Below the pieces are notes generated by a model that worked only from the letters and a program-made list of their open reading frames with translations, made no database searches and was not told where the DNA came from. The position numbers and the translations under genes were made by a program. 64,000 nt of DNA from Candidatus Acidianus copahuensis. GTDB lineage: Archaea; Thermoproteota; Thermoprotei_A; Sulfolobales; Sulfolobaceae. Positions 62,084 to 64,000 of the stretch are shown piece after piece. Where the stretch lies: assembly GCF_000632495.1 (NCBI RefSeq), contig NZ_JFZT01000057.1, forward strand, positions 116,542-180,541. Reading direction: 5' to 3'. Every line of letters starts with the position of its first letter. Position 1 is the first letter of the stretch.

Positions 62084-62989
62084 ATGGCCTGGGATCCTGG
62101 CGCTTCAGCTGCTAGCAAAGGGAAGTTCTACACTATACTAAGGTTCTTAAGAATAGAGCAGACATTTTTTAGTCTACCGATGGCATATTTAGGTGCCTTT
62201 GTTGCATACCGTGGAGTCCCCCCTATTCCCATTCTAATATTGATATTTTCAGCCTTGTTCTTCCTAAGAATTGCAGGGATGACAAACGATAATTTAGCTG
62301 ACCGAGAGATAGACTCAAAAAACCCAAGGACAAAAAGTAGACCTTTAGTTACTGGAAAGATTTCAGTTAAGGAGGCTAAGTTAATGATTACTATTGGGTT
62401 ATTAGGTTTCTTTATTTCTGCTTATTTAGTTAACTTTTGGGCCTTTGTGTTATCACCTTTAGTTGCAATAATAGTAATGACGTATCCTTACATGAAAAGG
62501 TTTACCGCTTTAGCAAATTACCAATTAGCTTCAATACAAGGATTAGCCGTATTTAGTGGTGCAATAGCAAGTGCTGGTATAATTTTCCATTCTCTTGATA
62601 AGGTAATTGCTGATATTCCTTGGTTTTTTGTTATAGCTACGATATTCTGGGCATTAGGGTTTGATCTTTATAATCATATACCCGATTCTGCATTTGATAG
62701 ACAAATGGGATTGCATAGTTTTGCAGTAGTTATGGGCGATTTTGCGCTTAAATTTGCTGGATTAAATCAAGTTGTTTCAGTAGCACTTGACTTGGTGGCG
62801 GACTTCTCTTATAATCTTGGTCCAATTTCCTATGCGTCTACTATAGTACATGGACTAATCATGGCTATAGCCTTTTATAAGGCAAGTAAGGGAAACTTTG
62901 GTTCGGCCTTTTATTATAATATCTACTCTTCTATAGTTTTAGGTCTAGGGATAGATTTAGACGTTCTGCTTGGTATCCCTAGATTCTAA
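62084..62989 (+). CDS. UbiA-family prenyltransferase
   Basis: Membrane prenyltransferase of 301 residues with about eight helices. The first Asp-rich motif NDNLADREID and the following NPRTKSRPLVTGKIS are diagnostic of UbiA. The second motif is NHIPDSAFDRQMG (YD-type). In Sulfolobales such enzymes attach isoprenoid tails, for example in caldariellaquinone or in ether lipid or heme pathways; which one is not decided. It begins 2 bp after the citramalate synthase-like stop, so they share a message. Confidence 0.9.
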   Translation: MAWDPGASAASKGKFYTILRFLRIEQTFFSLPMAYLGAFVAYRGVPPIPILILIFSALFFLRIAGMTNDNLADREIDSKNPRTKSRPLVTGKISVKEAKLMITIGLLGFFISAYLVNFWAFVLSPLVAIIVMTYPYMKRFTALANYQLASIQGLAVFSGAIASAGIIFHSLDKVIADIPWFFVIATIFWALGFDLYNHIPDSAFDRQMGLHSFAVVMGDFALKFAGLNQVVSVALDLVADFSYNLGPISYASTIVHGLIMAIAFYKASKGNFGSAFYYNIYSSIVLGLGIDLDVLLGIPRF

Positions 62990-63373
62990 GAAAATTCACT
63001 AAGATTTAACTATTTAAAATAGAGAATTGTCACTTTACCAACTATAATGGAGATTATAGGATAATTACGATGGGTATAGAGCAATAGGGATCAACGGCAT
63101 AACATTAGGCTGTGTATCAATAACCAAGAGAGATCAAATGAAAAAGCAAGGATTAGTCTGATGTTATGGAAAACGTTCATATTTCGTAACCTTAAGTTCT
63201 GTCCGATGTTTAGTTAGTTATTTTTGTTAAATCCTGATATATATATTATCTAATATACTTAGATAACGCTTGTACTGCCCAAAATCTCACTAGGAGTATA
63301 GAACTTCAGTAGGATGGTGTCGCTATTCTCCAATTGAGTTAAACTCTTTTAATCCGATTGTTTAATTTATCAT
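62990..63373. other. Spacer before the SRP RNA with an IS-type end
   Basis: The 384 bp contain CCTTAAGTTCTGTCC (63190-63204), the reverse complement of the 15-mer at 34411-34425, suggesting a relic insertion-sequence end. The last 60 bp carry the SRP RNA promoter (CTTTTAAT about 25-30 bp before the RNA). No protein gene is seen. Confidence 0.45.
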
Positions 63374-63680
63374 GGGTCGGGTAGGGTGGGGAGATTCGCC
63401 ATCTCCTATTCCCGTATGGCGTAAAGCGGGCACCAGTAACCCTTACTCTACAGTTAACAGGTAACGTAAGTCCAGGTCAAACGATGAAGATCGCCCAACA
63501 GGGTTAGCGTCTGCGGACCTCTACTCCGGAGGGAGTTGAGGGACCGCACTAACCGAGGGAATCGGTCAGGTCCGGAAGGGAGCAGCCGTACTCGGGCGCT
63601 AGCGCTTGGTGGTCTCCGGTCGGAGGTAGATCTGGGTTAAGCTTGCGTTATCTGTTGCTGTGGAGTAAGGGATCCGACCC
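63374..63680 (+). ncRNA. ffs: Signal recognition particle (7S) RNA
   Basis: Scaffold of the SRP that targets secretory proteins. GGTCAGGTCCGGAAGGGAGC (about 63564-63583) is the helix-8 signature that binds SRP54. The 5' GGGTCGG (63374-63380) pairs with CCGACCC (63674-63680) as helix 1, which sets both ends. The length of about 307 nt and GC-rich content fit archaeal 7S RNA. T-rich DNA follows within 10 bp. Confidence 0.95.
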
Positions 63681-63790
63681 TTAGCCTTTTCTTTGTAAAG
63701 ATTATGAGCATTCTATAGAACTGAAATAGAATATTTGATCAAAAATTTTAGCCAAAAAGAAGGATATTCAACCTAGTGTTTCTAATTTAA

Positions 63791-63922
63791 TGGGCCCAGG
63801 GGGACTCGGACCCCCGACCACTGGGTCTCTCCGTTCCAGATGTCGCTCATCCCCTTTCGGGTCTCTAGACCCAATGAAATTCATCTGGAGCCCAGCACTC
63901 TACCTAGCTGAGCTATGGGCCC
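63791..63922 (-). tRNA. tRNA-Trp (CCA) with a 58-nt intron
   Basis: On the minus strand the acceptor stem is GGGCCCA/TGGGCCC, D-stem GCTC/GAGT, anticodon arm CTGGG-CTCCAGA-CCCAG, and T-arm GGGGG-TCCGAGT-CCCCC, with discriminator A. The anticodon is CCA. A 58-nt intron (63827-63884) lies after position 37. The 3' CCA is not encoded. Confidence 0.95.
63827..63884 (-). other. tRNA-Trp intron at the canonical 37/38 site
   Basis: The intron contains a GGGTC-TAGA-GACCC hairpin and, near its 3' end, CATCTGGA, which pairs with TCCAGATG across the anticodon loop and the 5' splice site. This gives the bulge-helix-bulge substrate for the splicing endonuclease. A clear C/D box guide, as seen in some euryarchaeal Trp introns, is not evident. 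Confidence 0.85.
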
Positions 63923-64000
63923 ATTATCGATCATCTAAGATGATATTTGTGAGTCTAGTTTTAAAGTCTTTCCTTTCCTCTACGCTTTGGAAAAACCTTA

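Noticed and set aside
63827..63884. C/D guide RNA inside the tRNA-Trp intron
   Set aside because: GATGAGC is C-box-like, but no CTGA D box follows at guide distance.

Overview
This is an AT-rich archaeal window that I place in the Sulfolobales (Thermoproteota), probably an Acidianus-, Sulfolobus- or Metallosphaera-like thermoacidophile. The evidence is gene content: a PibD-type prepilin peptidase, Nep1, RNase P protein 4, archaeal NurA and HerA-like proteins, a MalA-type GH31 glucosidase, a UPF0284 CobT-like protein, and an archaeal SRP RNA. Intron-bearing tRNAs, leaderless TATA-to-ATG promoter spacing and GAGGTG-type ribosome sites agree with this. No complete mobile element, CRISPR array or provirus is visible.

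Layout. 1-9041: redox and propionate/2-methylcitrate metabolism (peroxiredoxin, ParA-like ATPase, WrbA-like flavoprotein, PrpD-PrpB-citrate synthase), then a zinc-type reductase and a DHA2 exporter. 9042-16023: an IS-relic-rich stretch holding the alpha-glucosidase, a structured noncoding patch near 13.2-13.4 kb, a TatA-TatA-TatC cluster and an intron-containing tRNA-Glu. 16024-27340: a HIT hydrolase, a large FAD/Fe-S oxidase, a tightly overlapping RNA-processing island (Nep1, RNase P component, YhbY, DUF371, Trm5-like), a ferredoxin reductase, NAD kinase and a Nob1-like nuclease. 27351-38469: a signal-less binding protein, a NifX-like protein, a diverged kinase-like protein, a CobT-like protein, a class V aminotransferase, a membrane-bound winged-helix regulator, an aldolase, a CPA2 antiporter with CBS domains, a DtxR-type regulator and a TauE permease. 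38470-39742: a candidate C/D box sRNA and a decayed TnpB gene. 39743-49017: type-4 uracil-DNA glycosylase, an atypical SDR, an OLD-like ATPase, glutamate dehydrogenase, CysS and PGI/PMI. 49018-56875: CoA-disulfide reductase, a coupled NurA/HerA-like/unknown/thioesterase run, an anion permease and an acyl-CoA dehydrogenase. 57500 to the end: PibD, CbiG plus a BtuF-like protein, a citramalate synthase-like enzyme, a UbiA prenyltransferase, SRP RNA and an intron-containing tRNA-Trp.

The most unusual points are these. Two metabolic genes (PrpB and the citramalate synthase homologue) have no canonical in-frame start codon although their conserved N-termini are encoded. tRNA-Glu carries an intron inside its D-loop. 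Three near-identical 43-nt IS200/IS605-type hairpin ends stand alone with no transposase nearby. A NurA/HerA-like pair sits apart from Mre11/Rad50. All functional calls rest on reading motifs by eye; no database search was run.
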